The notes: generated by a model not told the origin, from the sequence alone. A stretch of DNA of 64,000 bases from Siphonodentalium dalli (GCA_032622095.1 CP136062.1:130529282-130593281); one strand, 5' to 3'; shown: positions 1-11,791, numbered from the stretch's first letter. Made by a program: numbers and translations.

Positions 1-1464
1 CATATGAAAGAAAAATATTCCACAACTAGTCCAGCAACCGACTCAGACAACCCTTAGAATTTTGGTCCGGCCAAAAACTGGTACATAGCTGCAGCGGTGA
101 CTCGTTTAGCTACGGCATGCATAGCAGCCTCTCGATGCCTCCGCACAGTAAGCCGGGTGTGAGTATTACTTGATTAAAACATTCAAAAATCAACAAGACG
201 AAATTCAAAGAAACGTGAAACGACAGGACCATGATACATGACTAAACAGAACATAGAACTGCAAACATCTGGTACATAATAAGACACATAACATACATTT
301 AATCTGAAACACTATATATGCAGAGACGTGAGTAGTCGGTTGATTTAGCCGTGTCAACCCAACCACCCGCATTGGAGCGATGTATATATACCTAAGTTGA
401 CCGAGCGCTAATGCGAACCCGCAGGTCGATGCCTCACATGACATGGCCGCCCATCATCACCCATCAGCGGATGCATCCCACGGCAAACGGGGTGCTACAT
501 TAGGGGGTCCTTACCCATCGCATTGTGGCTGTGGACATGTCTACACCCCGGGCCCAGACGGGGGATACATGCAAATATGTTTGTTGCTGTGCGTAAATAG
601 ATGTACATACATGCTGGTCCATAAGTGGTTACCAAGCTGTCTTTTATACACGCACATGCACGCGCATGCTAATTCGTTCACACCCTGTTGGTTGTTACTG
701 TTATGTAATGACGCAAGTTTTAGCGGCGTTCTACCTAGAGAGTTCCAATTTCAATCTCCCAGTGTTCTGTAACGTTGTACGCGCATATCTCAATCCATAT
801 TGCCTTTTTGAAAATTAGTTTACGGATTGTCTAATTGCCAATTGGGAAACGGAAAAGGTAATTACAAAAGAGCATTTATTTTCCCAACCGTCATCCATGT
901 TTCGCTTGAGACCGTTCAGTGCCGGGAAACTGCGTCATACGGCAAGATATCACGCCTGATTATTTCAACATTTGATATTAACAAGTTGGTAGACTAATGG
1001 GCTATCACAACTCATCTCGCTTATTCTGTGTAAACTGAATATGGAACAGACTTGTTTCATGGAGATCTTGGCGTTCAAAGTCCACGGCCTCGAATAATGG
1101 AGACCGAAGTCACATGAATACTTTGCCAACAGTCATGTTTATATTGGGGATGCTATTCATAGTGATCTAGCAAAAATAGACATCAGTTATATGTTCTGGT
1201 TGAGTTAGTTATATATTGGCGACAAAACAATGAATACTCACTTCGATATGAGACATCTTGCTGATATTTGTTTCACATACATATGTTCCCGACCCTGACA
1301 TTATTGAATTTGCATGGTATAACGCAGTCTATAAGTGTAAGTTAACTACAGACCTACATATAAACAGTGGGTCTGATTACTTGTCGCAGACTTCATATTT
1401 CCCGAACCGCGGGATTCCATACCAGTAGCGCCAAGCAGAACTCACTATTAGTATATGTAGCACC
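1..1464. other. No gene recognised
   Basis: Unique-looking AT-rich DNA. The longest frames are about 80 to 110 codons, rich in Cys, His and Leu, and show no domain I recognise. No repeat shared with the rest of the window was found here. Confidence 0.5.
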
Positions 1465-1861
1465 ACAACATATCCTCGCCGAAATGCGCACATAATCGAC
1501 CTATAATGTGACATAGGCACATAATGTGACTATTTGATTCATAAATAAGCAGATAATGCACCCGTCATTTCGTTTATGGCGCGCGCCACAGTGAAAACAC
1601 CTGTTAAATAGTGAACACCTGAAAAGTCGTGAGTTGGCTTATTTGTGTTATTGTCCGCACATAGTTTGCTTAGAATCTCCTCCTTATGCAAACTGCCTTA
1701 TGAGTCGAATATGACTCGATATATAATGTGACTAACATGTTTAAATGTTCTCATTTTCAGCACATTATCGACTCAAATATAGGCGTATCTTAGCAGATTC
1801 TCCACCTAAAACGAGTTGTATTATAAGCAGATAATGTGCTGATTTTCGGGAGACCAGACTG
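1465..1861 (+). mobile_element. Dispersed ~400 bp non-autonomous element, copy A
   Basis: One of four copies in the window (also near 13.4, 31.5 and 35.2 kb). All share the order: a CGCACATAATCGACC block, GCAGATAATG, a segment ending in GGCTTATTTGTG, an internal imperfect palindrome built on CACATTATCGACTCA and its complement, and an end reading GCAGATAATGTGC followed by a CAG-CTG-type terminus. The motif GCAGATAATGTG recurs in both orientations. No coding capacity is seen, so it is non-autonomous. The superfamily is not clear: the ends are only weakly inverted and no target duplication was resolved for this copy. Confidence 0.7.
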
Positions 1862-2990
1862 AACACCAAAATAAAAAATGTCCAAATAGAAAGCGATGTG
1901 AGGTAAAGACCGCAAGCATTCCGATAAATGAAAAGAGACTCAGCATGCAATATGAATGTTAGCACAGACTGTGCATATCGCTGAAATATCCGCACCGGCA
2001 ACAGCATAAAAAATACCTTTGTTATTTGAAATGTGTTTATGTGCAAAATTGGAAGTTAATTATAGACATTGAAAATGGGAATAAATGCTTCTCCGCATAT
2101 CACACGTTTTAATATAAGCGTCACGATAAAAATGCCATAGCCAGGTCCCTTGGAAAAAATACCAGATATACAAATTATATATACCAGACACCATGTTGGC
2201 AAAAACACACCATGTATCATATTCCTCATTTATTTTATTTTCGTTTGATATATAACTCGAGATAATTAAACAAAAGGAAGTCGATATATCGTATCGATAA
2301 CTTGATAAATATACCGTCAAAAAGCGGTCGTAAGTATGGGTTACCCCTAAGTAATTATAAGTGATTATACAGATATATGTATTCAATTATTATTATCTCG
2401 AAAGCCGAACTTACGAATTCCCGCGTGATACGATATATTGCCTTCGCTTCAATTTTTTTAATGTGAGGTTATACATCACGAAAGGCAATTATATGGCCAA
2501 CAAGATACACTGGGGATATGTTGGCTGATTTGACAGTTTTGGAATTTTAGAGTGAGGCTATTAGACGGACACCCACGTTAACGACCCATTTTTCAGTTCG
2601 CTTCCTTTATAAATGATGTGGTGTTTTGTATCACCTGATACTAGGATTAAACTATCGCATCGTGCATGGTGCTCATAATTAACTAATACATACGCATTCA
2701 AGCCTCGTTTTATATACGAAAATTGATATTTATTTACTCGCGCAATCAGCGTTCGCACACCAAGAACATAATATAGATCTATAAACTGCAATGAAATGTG
2801 ACCATTCCATCTGCAATACAGGGTCGTCGTGTATACAGGAAAAGTAATAACGCTCTTTCTCAAAGCTTTCGGATAGTAGGCCTATGCATGTATTATTAAA
2901 TAAATGTAATACGCCATTGCCTAGATCTGCATACAAGGCTCGTCCTGATTGGTCACTAGCCTGTGTTCCCATTGATACATACACGTCGTT
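1862..2990. other. No gene recognised, AT-rich
   Basis: AT-rich sequence without a recognisable frame, RNA gene or shared repeat. Frames of about 90 to 110 codons on the minus strand look like chance. Confidence 0.45.
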
Positions 2991-3028
2991 TTGTGGTACA
3001 ATTCTAGATGTTCTGAATTGTACCACAA
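2991..3028. repeat. Short perfect inverted repeat
   Basis: Two 14 bp arms (TTGTGGTACAATTC and its exact complement) flank a 10-base loop. A further partial copy of one arm (TGTGGTAC) follows at about 3033. It may be a MITE remnant; no target duplication was seen. Confidence 0.6.
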
Positions 3029-3192
3029 ACAATGTGGTACAGTCAGTGCAATGCTGCCAACGCCTCAAACTTTCAGAACGCTCAAACCACAGGTGAAGTG
3101 GTTAATATCATGCTATAGACCTAAAAACATATAATGGCTACCGGCTAATAGTGATTTGTATTTAAGATAGAAAAAAAAGGTATTATCTGCAA

Positions 3193-4386
3193 ATGTTTGC
3201 CAGAGAGGCAACGAAAGGGGGTCTCCGTTCAGTAGAGACGTCATGTTTGACGTTACAGATTGAAGAGAAGAACTGTTTGGTGAAAAGTTATATCACTGAA
3301 TGGAAATTACTATTATTTAACACAATTTTCCAATACGGTGGTTTGGCCATGCTTAATTTAAATAAGCCCAGTTTGTTGAGAATATCAAAAGAACTGAATC
3401 CCTTCTGGAGATATGTAATATCTGCATACGCATTGATAGCTTCGGAATCGATAAATGTAGAAGATTATAAGAGTCAACCGATTTTCCATAATGTACATAT
3501 GAAAATACAATATAAACCCATATTTTAGACAATGGATAGACAAACAGGTTTTATATATTAATGATATTTTGCGAGAGGATGGCACATTCATGAATACAGA
3601 AGAACTATCGAGCAAATACAGTTTGAAATGAACTACCCTTCAAGGAGTAATACACTCCATCCCTTCAACTTGGAAAAACATAATAAAAGCCTCGAAAAAT
3701 AAATTGGAAAATATTTAAAAAATCGAACTTGTTGGAAAAATCACACAAGAAGACAAGTTGAATAAATACCTCTATTGGAAATTCATAAACTCGCTAGTTC
3801 CACACAAACAGTGTGCGCAAGTTGGGTGGTGCCAAAAGCTAAATCTCGATCCAATGCAAATTAATTGGCAATTTATCTATGCAAGAGTCTTTCAAGTTAC
3901 AAAAAAACACAAAACTGCAAGCCTTTCAATTCCAAATAAATCATAATACTTCGGTGACAAATGTATTCCTAGAAAAATGTAAAATTACTACATCAAATCT
4001 ATGCACTTTTTTGTGAGACAGAAAGGGAAAGTATACAACATTTACTTGTTGCCTGTCAAAAGGTAAAACAAATATGGAACCAACTATCGGTACTGTTGGA
4101 CTGAAAATGTAATTTACAACTTCCCTCAAAAACAGAAGATATACTCTTTGGGATAAGTACAGGAACAAATATACTTGCAATAAATAGCATAATTCTGTTG
4201 ACAAAGCGGTATATATACGTAACAAAATGCGGCAAAAACAATTTAAGTTTTGAAGCAGCCGTTCTTTTCCTTAATCAAGAGCATAACATTGAAAAACAAG
4301 CATGTAAATGGAATATCTCACTTAGAAATGCATTTGTGAAAAAATGGGACAGTGTCCTAAATATGTTCTCTTCACTCGATCATTGA
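3193..4386 (+). pseudogene. L1/Tx1-like LINE ORF2 C-terminal relic
   Basis: This is the region after the reverse transcriptase in an L1/Tx1-type non-LTR retrotransposon. Conceptual translation gives a KGGL then YGGLAMLNL motif (about 3217 and 3346), NPFWR, then KPIF and a QWIDKQVLYINDILREDG stretch (from about 3530) that matches the W-x-x-x-I-x-Y-I-x-D-L-L-x-x-x-G signature of these proteins. Next come a KLQAFQFQINH motif (3912), a C-x(n)-C-E-T-E-x-E-S-I-Q-H-L-L-x-x-C zinc-binding-like block (about 4012 to 4060), and a LFGISTGTN to AKxxIY-like tail ending at the stop at 4384-4386. Frame changes near 3524, 3909 and 4012, plus in-frame stops at 3629 and 3716 and a stop near 4103, show it is dead. 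The clade is inferred from motif order. Confidence 0.8.
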
Positions 4387-4805
4387 GAAGTTTCCCCAAA
4401 GAGGTTTAAAAGCCAAACATTATTTATTAATCCCAATCAATATATTGTTGACATTTGTCCCAATTATGTTAAAAAAGATTATCTATTAAATCCCAAAACC
4501 ATAGTGTACATAGCACAGCATAAAAGTCCATTATTACAGAACTTTGAACTTTCTTAAAACCAGTTTCCTCTACAGTTTCATAAAGTATAAGACCAAAATC
4601 ATCAGACGAAAAACATTTCTGGCAAATATCGAGTAAAACACATTTGAGTGGCATGGCGACAAATTAATTTATACACAGGGTCATAATACACAGTGTCTAT
4701 GATTATTAATTTATGTATGTATTATGTATTTATGAAATACACCACTGTAATAATTGATAAATTGTATCAAAAATATGAATAAATGATAAAAAAAATAAAT
4801 AATTT
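4387..4805 (+). mobile_element. Probable 3' untranslated tail of the LINE relic
   Basis: This directly follows the terminal stop of the LINE relic and becomes increasingly A/T-rich, ending in an A-rich run (ATGATAAAAAAAATAAATAA) near 4783 to 4803 that fits a decayed retroposon tail. The end is an estimate; no target duplication could be matched because the 5' boundary is unclear. Confidence 0.4.
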
Positions 4806-5159
4806 ATATCACGCAGAGACAAAAACTGGGCCATTATGTAGCAGGTTGCTCGTCTGTCACTACAATTTCAACCAAAACATACAGCCGAATTACAAAAGAA
4901 ATAAATAGGCCCACGCTGCGCATCGGCGTGTACATGTATAGTCGAATTTGACCACAAAGAAACTGATTGTAGGACGACGCGAATGCAAATCTCAAAATCA
5001 GAAATGTAATAGTTCCGGAAGTATGCTGAGGTCAGTGGTCGAAAGCTTCGAGACAGAGTGTTATAACAATCTGTATAAAACCATATGGATATCAAACCTT
5101 GTTTGGTAAGTCCCTGATGGCAATCTCTCAACTAACGATCCTCGAACAATAATATGCTC

Positions 5160-5460
5160 CCAGTAGTCAATTGTTCTCATGTAGAGTCTCAAAAGAATTA
5201 TGTGCTCACTTATACATTCATTGGTCCCATCTTAACTTTTGTTTGGAAGTACGCCAGGGTGAGCAATTTCTTTCGCTTGAGACTTATTTATCGCTTCTTT
5301 GTCGAGACAAAATTGACTCCCGAGGGATCCCAAAAGGGCAAGTAAACGAGAGCTATTGTTCAATGGAAGGTATTCTTTCACTCGAGAGCAGACGATTTGT
5401 CGACAAAATGTCTCTGAATTATGCAACATCTTATTACAACAAACAATGCCTAATCTGATT
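5160..5460 (+). pseudogene. Possible L1/Tx1-like reverse transcriptase scrap
   Basis: One frame reads F-x-L-E-V-R-Q-G-E at about 5244 to 5270, resembling the RGVRQGxPLSP motif of L1/Tx1 reverse transcriptases. About 45 codons later another frame reads RADDLS at about 5385 to 5402, where the Y/F-A-D-D catalytic motif would lie. Spacing is about right for this family, but the two motifs are in different frames and intervening sequence is weak. It could be a second fragment related to the LINE relic at 3.2 kb, on the same strand but out of normal order. A chance match is possible. Confidence 0.35.
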
Positions 5461-6110
5461 AACGTCTGCACAACAGGCCTGAGAATAATGACTCGATATA
5501 TAATCGAATTGAGATCTACTACCAACACTCGTCAAATAAGTGGCTTCTGTATCCACAGTCATGTGCAACATACATGCTTATGGAAACCAAACATCGATAT
5601 ATCGTGGAAGACATGAAATGCTGACACATTCGTGCATGTTTATCGCATCATCCTTGACTTGACTGACTTGAGTGACAAGAAACGCGATTAACTGTACGAT
5701 TCGTGACTCGGCATGTATCAGTGCACGCAAGCAAGCCTTTCTTGTGTAGTAATTCCATATCAGAGAATAATGTTTTGTTGATTTTATCGACATTGCTAAA
5801 GTCTTTGTCTTCTGGTGATGCTCTCTGAAGAATATTGTGTTTAGTGCTGTGAAAGTTATGGTGTTTTTGGACAATTGTAGATGAAGCCACCACATGAGGC
5901 TAAACTATATATAGCCCTATTGTAGTTGATACTGAGCAAGACTCAACAGCTAGAATAAATATTGCCGTCGCTCGCATTGACCGTGACATAGATTATCCAG
6001 TCGAGGCTAGTTGACTATACCGTAATTATGAGTGCCACATGGCTAGTGGTGACAGTATATACTCTGGCCGTTATACCTCTACCAAACAAACTCGCTTGTT
6101 TATTAAAAAA
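5461..6110. other. No gene recognised
   Basis: No coding, RNA or repeat signal I can support. Frames here on the minus strand (about 80 to 105 codons) overlap each other and show no domain. Confidence 0.4.
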
Positions 6111-6111
6111 A

Positions 6112-6185
6112 CAGCTCGGTCGTCCAGTGGTTAGAGTTGATATTTCGGCTTGTCAACACGGGGGTGTGAGTTCTACGCCCACCAA
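6112..6185 (+). repeat. tRNA-like sequence, probable SINE head
   Basis: Contains an A-box-like GTCCAGTGGTTAGAG at about 6121 and a B-box-like GAGTTCTACGCCC about 35 bases further on, with a possible anticodon-loop region CTTGTCAA between them. The stems are too poor for a working tRNA and the B box departs from GGTTCGANTCC. A tRNA-derived SINE head or decayed tRNA pseudogene is the best reading. Confidence 0.35.
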
Positions 6186-7361
6186 CGGACTATTGTATTT
6201 CCAACAGTGGATTGGTTTCGAGTTGTGCGATATGTGGCAGTCGTGTGCTGTCCAAATCTCGCGTCAAGTTGTGACCATTTCGCAAGGCCAGACCACAGGC
6301 CACAGACCACATATGGCTTGTTGGGTAAACATAAGTTTATGCAAAGGATTATGCGTTTATATTACTCGCCTCTCCAGCAAGGCAGCACTCATTAGATTGG
6401 CAATTGCCCAACAACTGGGGTAATAATGTAAATGTTAAATACGGGCTTAGTGCCTAAAGCTATAAGCGCTGTATAATAATATGCATTATTCTCACTTTAG
6501 GGTGGAACGGTAAAATATAGCTTCTCCCCGGAAGACCGGTGTTTAAACTTTCGATATCGGACAAGGCGTTCGTCACCGAAGACAGCTGAAAGCGATGACT
6601 CATGCTTGTACCCAATCATGAGCTTCACAGTTACAAAGCGGTTCACGTCTTCCAATCGAGCGCACCCGTTTTTGGTATATCAGCATCACCATCACGACAA
6701 GTTTAATCCCTTTTCTAATTCCACGTACATAATTACCCATATTAAAGAAATCTATGTAGCCCGAACCGAATTTGATTTCCAATTCGTCAATTCAATCAGC
6801 TATACTTCATCGCATATTCTTTTGAAAACTAAAGCTACCAGACACGGGAAGATTAATCGCGACGGAGTAAGGAGTCTTATATCGACCAGTAAATCTATTG
6901 TTAGCTGTCTTGATCAAACTTTGTACGTCCCAGAAGCAGGCATGTTGTATTCTCTGTACACAAGCTACTGCTCAAAAGGCGACCGGTTTTCATATGATCT
7001 CTATTATACCAGAATGTTTGTTGAGATACAACAGTTTCCTATCTCATTGGAAATCAAAATCAACGAAAGTTATTTCAGAAACTCGTCATAACAACAAATA
7101 GTTTAATGATTAATTGGTTATCGGCCCTTCGAGATATGTCTTTATGCTTACTCTTTCTTCTGACTGTCGTTCGCGATATCATCTGACCTTGGTCGTCTGG
7201 CAGTGAGTTACTGACTGATTCCATTCACAATTGATATTGCGAGGCAGATTAGATAGGCTAACGCTGCCACGGCGGGGTCTGTGCGGACTGCTGTTCAAAC
7301 CAACGGGTCACGCGATCTATTAAATATTTCAGGCTAATGGTCTTCTCCGCCGAGACATGTG
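6186..7361. other. No gene recognised; one 161-codon frame
   Basis: The frame at 6606-7091 (+) is among the longest non-transposon frames in the window, but has a run of His codons, a composition like random AT-rich DNA and no domain. Near 6450 to 6480 the text AAGCTATAAGCGCTGTATAA resembles the end of an L2/CR1-type LINE or related SINE, too short to call. Confidence 0.35.
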
Positions 7362-7540
7362 GTTAGAGGGTCTCCATTTGAGCTGTCCAACTGCACAATC
7401 CCTTGAACAAAATCCAAATTCCCAAGTTCGAGAAACGTATTTTCCAGCAAGCACCTCAATATTTCCAACAGTGGGAAATGCAAGTCAATATCCCCTAACA
7501 TTGGACATTTTCCAACTGACTTTTGACCTAAAAGCAATCT
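7362..7540 (+). repeat. Diverged dispersed repeat with TTGGAAA/TTTCCAA motifs
   Basis: Carries spaced TTTTCCAGCA, TTTCCAACAGT and TTTTCCAACTGAC words that echo the repeat copies at 37.2-37.9 and 47.5-47.9 kb, which also contain CAACAGTTGGAAA. Similarity is patchy and the call rests on repeated short words, not on a full alignment. Confidence 0.3.
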
Positions 7541-8360
7541 GAAAATTGCTAATGCTGTGTCAGGCGTGAAATTTTAATCGCAGAAGACACCCCAACCCGT
7601 GTTGCCACGTCCCTGTCTCCGCGATACCACGAATGTGATAGACACATGGCGAAAGACAGCGAATACAAACACAATTAAGATGCTAATGCCAACCCCAAGG
7701 AGTTGAAAATGAAGAATATATATGCTCCTATAGACATACGAATGTTTCTATAGGCAACTGTTTCACACATTTATTACGTGAAATATCAGTTATGCTCCAT
7801 TGCAAGTTCCTAACACTTTCGAGAGGAATAATACATCGCCAGAACTAAAACTACAATATATTACAATACCATTATCGCTACTCCCTACACGTATATAATG
7901 ACTCTGACTTATGATTTAAAAGTCGGAAGCTAGATTACAATCCTTCTTGATTTCACACCGGGCCCTGCGGCCGAATAATCTCACTCACGTGACACGAGCA
8001 TTAGAGGTTCCGATTGTAACATGTGGCTTGTGGCTTGTAAGATAAACGACAGCATCGTCAGCGACAATGAATATGAGATAGAAAACAGATATATTCAGTT
8101 AGGGAACATCTCGTTACATCGATTCTCAACACGTAGACAGAACAATAGCGGTCGTATCTGCAGAAGGAATAACTCAATAGAGTTGTCGTAGATGTATACA
8201 GAACCTGTTCGGTGATAACTGGTTATATTATATATTCGAAGGGTCCATCATCATGGTCCATTCTATTATAACTAACTCTGACATGTCTCCCAAACAGAAG
8301 GTGTAGTGTTGTACATGTATGATTGGATATCGTCCTATAGTATATGTGTAATGCCTACAA
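7541..8360. other. No gene recognised
   Basis: No coding frame of note. A GGCCGAATAATCTCACTCAC word at about 7969 is shared with the tandem repeats downstream and may be an outlying monomer. Confidence 0.4.
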
Positions 8361-8700
8361 TATATAGGTAGTGCTGACGTACTCTAAATGTAGCAAACTG
8401 TAACTAAACTCCGTTGTCCTCGCTGATACACTCCAACTGTGGCAAACGGAAACTACAACCGACATGGTTTGCCATGAGTTCGAATAATATCACTCATCCA
8501 CTTATGTGTAAACCACTGGCAGTGCTGACACCTTCTAAACGTAGCAAACGGAAGGTAAGCTACATGTATGTTGTTCGCTCTGCGGTCGAATAATCTCACT
8601 CACCCACTTATGTGTTACAAACAAACTATAGGCATTGCTATCGCACAAAATGCGGCAGCCGGAAACTAAACGGCATGGTTCACCAATACCTACACGTGCA
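8361..8700 (+). repeat. Diverged ~105 bp tandem repeats
   Basis: The words TCGAATAATNTCACTCA-CCACTTATGTG recur at about 8478 and 8583, and variants of TAGCAAACGGAAAC recur at about 8392, 8440, 8540 and 8652. The interval is roughly 105 bases. Three to four diverged monomers are present, with a possible outlier at 7969. No transposon ends were seen. Confidence 0.55.
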
Positions 8701-8936
8701 TAGTAATGACCCAGTGAGTTCATTTAATCGTACACAAAAGTGAATGACACAATATCTAACTTTAATAGTAGGAAACATTCACTCGGTCAATGGGATAATT
8801 TCGCCTATTCATCTGACCATAGCGATGAAGATCGATAAGCCGATAGTCTTGTTACTGTGTTTTAGTCCTGGTTGCTATGTGCGTATTGCATGTGCATGGA
8901 TGCTTGTCTGTCTTACCAATACTAGTTGTAGTATAG

Positions 8937-9395
8937 TTAAAGGTACTCAATCCGATCAGACGGTACCCATATCATCACGTTACAACAACAAACAACATTT
9001 CTTCAAAGTACGCTTTTGTTATCAGAATCGATTAATTACAACAAAATAATGCTAACCGCTGTCAACTATAAGGTATAAAATTTCCCAAAAATGTGTTATT
9101 TATCAACATGTTGTTCAACGAAATATGGCCGTATTATCACTTTCGAATCACGATATTTGGCCGTATTACCACTTGATTTTTAGAGTTATCCATCTGCATC
9201 CGCAATTTTGTCCGAGACCATCCGTTTGGCGACTCTTTTCTGGGCCACAAATAATTATACATATCGAGATCGAGAAATAACAAATTTCAAAAATCGATAT
9301 CTGATCACTCAGAGCTTTGATGGATGGGTTCCCCGACTCAAATCAAATAAAATTAATTCACCCCGAAGCAAAAGAAATAGTCATTTGGGAGCGTT
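8937..9395 (+). repeat. Dispersed 350-460 bp repeat, copy 1
   Basis: Shared with copies at 49136-49487 (+) and 50752-51176 (-). Common landmarks in order are TTAAAGGTAC, an AAC-rich run followed by ATTTCTTC, TTATCAGAAT, AATGCT-ACC-CTGTCAACT, GTTCAACG-AAT, TTTCAAAAATCG, CTGAT-ACTC-GAGCT, and GAAGC-AAAGAAATAG. This copy contains two NTTTGGCCGTATTA-type words about 40 bp apart. No coding potential is seen; likely an old non-autonomous transposon or SINE-like element. Confidence 0.65.
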
Positions 9396-10719
9396 ATTTC
9401 GGATTTTGCAACTTTAATAAGAATTATCAATAAGTCATGAGAATTTGTGTTATTACAATCCATTGTCGTGTTTCCATGTCCGTATAGTTGCGATGACGGT
9501 GTCGGGTTTTCAACAAATAAATCATATATGTATAGTAATAAGATCGAGAGTGTTTCTCCTGTACTCGATGTGGGAGCTGACTCTGAGATTGTTCTTGAAT
9601 TGTCATCGCCATGCATGTGGCCTTAAATGCGATCTCTTGGTGGAAATCAAGTCATTAGTCGCAGTGAAACACACAAGAATATTTCGCTAAGCTGTCACCT
9701 GATAACAACATAATTACGTAAACAATAATCACGAGAAACAACCATTTCACCTTACTGCGAATGGCAAAAAGTTTGAACGGCATACATGAAATTGTCTCGC
9801 AAACGGACTCGTAGTTATCAATTCTGCGAAAGGTTTTATATTACATAAAAGATGTCTAATTTGGGGATACACTTGACTATTGCCGAATTGACATTGTACC
9901 GATATTCGTCCCGTTTCAAACGCGGAAAATAGCACTGTACCACCCACCCTTAAACATAACACATCGTTCTCACCTTTAATCACCACATCGCCACGGCATC
10001 TTTGATTGAGAAATTGGCAACTAATCCATTCTGTCATAGAACATCGTTGACGAATCTGTTAAAGAGATAATATCGCTATTGTAAAAGCCACTTGGCACCT
10101 CTCCCTGAAATTCTTCGAATTCAACTTGAATTTATCGTATTTTAATTAGCATGCCCAACATATAAATGCATTCCGGGTATCTGGTGAGATAGTTACATCA
10201 AGCAGGGTTCATATATGTTATATAAATGCAGAAGGTGTCGAATCTGTTGAGTGCACAGCATGCTCTTGGTAAGTTTGTATGAATTACACCGCTGTACAGG
10301 AAAAAAATTAAGTGAGTGCACGCACACACCCTTCGCGTGAATCCAGACATCCAGTGAAAAGACTACAAGCGAATGTTAATGAATTGCAGTGCAAATAGAG
10401 TTTTTTATTTTGCATGAATCCGATCATTTTTCTTGCGAAACATTTGCATAAACGGCACTTAGTTGCGCTGATATGTATAATGCAGTAATTGTTGCATAAT
10501 TCTGTGCATTAGCTGGGATGTCACGAAAACTGATTGACGTCCGCGGTAAGACAGCAGGTTAATCATTGAGCTCAATCCTGTTTCACCCCAGTTGTGATCA
10601 GTTGCGTATTGACAAGACAATTGCTACACGTAATATGTTGCTGAATGCTTTCTTAAATAAACTTGATCCAATTGTTTTTTTAATATATAATAACATGCCC
10701 TGCAACAGAATCTCCCAAT
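9396..10719. other. No gene recognised
   Basis: No domain-bearing frame. Two TATATAAATGCA-like boxes occur at about 10160 and 10219, the second followed by a CTTGGTAAGT donor-like word at about 10264, but no exon or coding frame supports a promoter. Confidence 0.35.
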
Positions 10720-10870
10720 AGTTCTGGGCCCAGTTTCATGAAAACAACTTATGACATAGTTGGGACTTAAGAAGGTCTTAAGTTCAAACTTCAGTCATAC
10801 GTGCGTTTCTTAACTTTGGTCCTATCTATAAGTCTTAAGATAATCTGAAAGTTAAGACCTGAGTTATGGT
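10720..10870 (+). repeat. Dispersed repeat with GGGCCCAGTTTCATGAAA start
   Basis: Begins TGGGCCCAGTTTCATGAAAA and then has alternating CTTAAG and GTTAAG words on both strands (ACTTAAGAAGGTCTTAAG, AAGTCTTAAG, AAGTTAAGACC). Sequences of the form GGGCCCAGTTTCA followed by TTAAG repeats are common in marine invertebrate genomes. No ends or target duplication were found. Confidence 0.4.
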
Positions 10871-11096
10871 CCGCCTTTGGTCAGAACATTGGATGGGATC
10901 TAGTTCATGTATATTATTATAAATACATCTAACTGAGTAAAATCTTGCGAACAGGGAATGCTCCTGAAATGGTACTAATTAATAACCATCTAAACATACT
11001 GGCAGGGACAGTAGTTCTAAATGGCGAAACAAATACGGGGTAAATTAAGATCAGATGATATTGGGATATGAATGTTACACACCTAAAAGTTAATGC

Positions 11097-11312
11097 ATGG
11101 ACACATTTGATGCGTATATTAAAATCAAAGTTGATAACTTCGAAAAGAATTGCATCACCAAAATTGAAGCAGACAATTCAGAAATTGAAAAGAGATTACT
11201 GAAAATGGAACCAAACATGTTGAAGCTTGAAAAACGCGTGATTATATGTGGAAAGCAAATGAGATGGGGAGAAACAAATAGAGGCACAAAAACAGAAAAA
11301 CAGAAAAATTAA
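11097..11312 (+). pseudogene. Coiled-coil stub of a LINE ORF1-like protein
   Basis: A 71-codon frame rich in Glu, Lys and Ile with heptad-like spacing (IEADNSEIEKRLLKMEPNM) suggests a coiled coil. It lies about 130 bases upstream of a better ORF1 signature on the same strand, the normal domain order for CR1/L2-type ORF1 proteins. Alone it would not be callable, and the start codon is not evidence of expression. Confidence 0.4.
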
Positions 11313-11429
11313 TCAAAGAATTAGCATAAAAAGAATATGTTATCATTCGAACAAAAGCGAACATAAAATAAGAAATACACACTATATATGTTAGAAACAA
11401 TTATATAAGAACAACTAAAAACACCCACC

Positions 11430-11720
11430 CACACATGCAGAGAACCCTATCGGCATTATAGAATCTAAGTACCATACCATAGTACTAGCAAATATTCCCG
11501 GACCACAGACACAAGAACTTTCAGGAGAACAGGACTGGCAAATGGTAAGCAATCACATGAAAGAAACGTCAACACATTATGACAGCGACGTGTTGCCATT
11601 TTACAGGATTGGCCACAAGTTTTCGAACAAAATTTTACCTACCAACATAGTCCTGACGTCGGAACAACCCAGATGCAAAATTATTAACCCTTTCTATACT
11701 AAATACTCATTGGTGAGTTG
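11430..11720 (+). pseudogene. LINE ORF1-like relic (YRIG..SNK motif)
   Basis: The frame through 11488 and 11542 reads TIVLANIPGPQTQELSG and then DVLPFYRIGHKFSNK and PTNIVLTSEQPRCKIINPF. This matches the pattern in ORF1-like proteins of invertebrate CR1/L2-type LINEs: a short strand ending in PxP, a variable stretch with D, then x-R-I-G-x-K-x-x-N-K-x-R-P-x-x-V/I, then E-x-R-x-x-I-L. Downstream sequence runs into a small MITE. The coiled-coil stub upstream is in another frame, so the copy is broken. Confidence 0.55.
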
Positions 11721-11791
11721 TTCCCTTATGAAATGTTCAGATAAGAAGTTCAACAAAAGGACTTATTATTTGAACATTTCTCACCAATGAA
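11706..11791. mobile_element. Small palindromic MITE, copy 1
   Basis: Inverted ends CTCATTGGTGAG / CTCACCAATGA, with TA on the left and ATA on the right. The core has AAATGTTCAGATAAGAAGTTCAAC and a partly complementary AAGGACTTATTATTTGAACATTT, so it folds on itself. Related copies lie at 15.57 and 48.55 kb, and half of one at 31.47 kb. The TA flank suggests a Tc1/mariner-type origin, an inference from 2 bases. Confidence 0.6.

Noticed and set aside
6606-7091. 161-codon open frame on the plus strand
   Set aside because: No domain, composition like random AT-rich DNA with a His run, no conserved context or splice signals that support it.
10150-10275. TATATAAATGCA boxes followed by a GTAAGT donor-like word, suggesting a promoter and first exon
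   Set aside because: TATA-like words are common at this base composition and no exon with coding potential follows.
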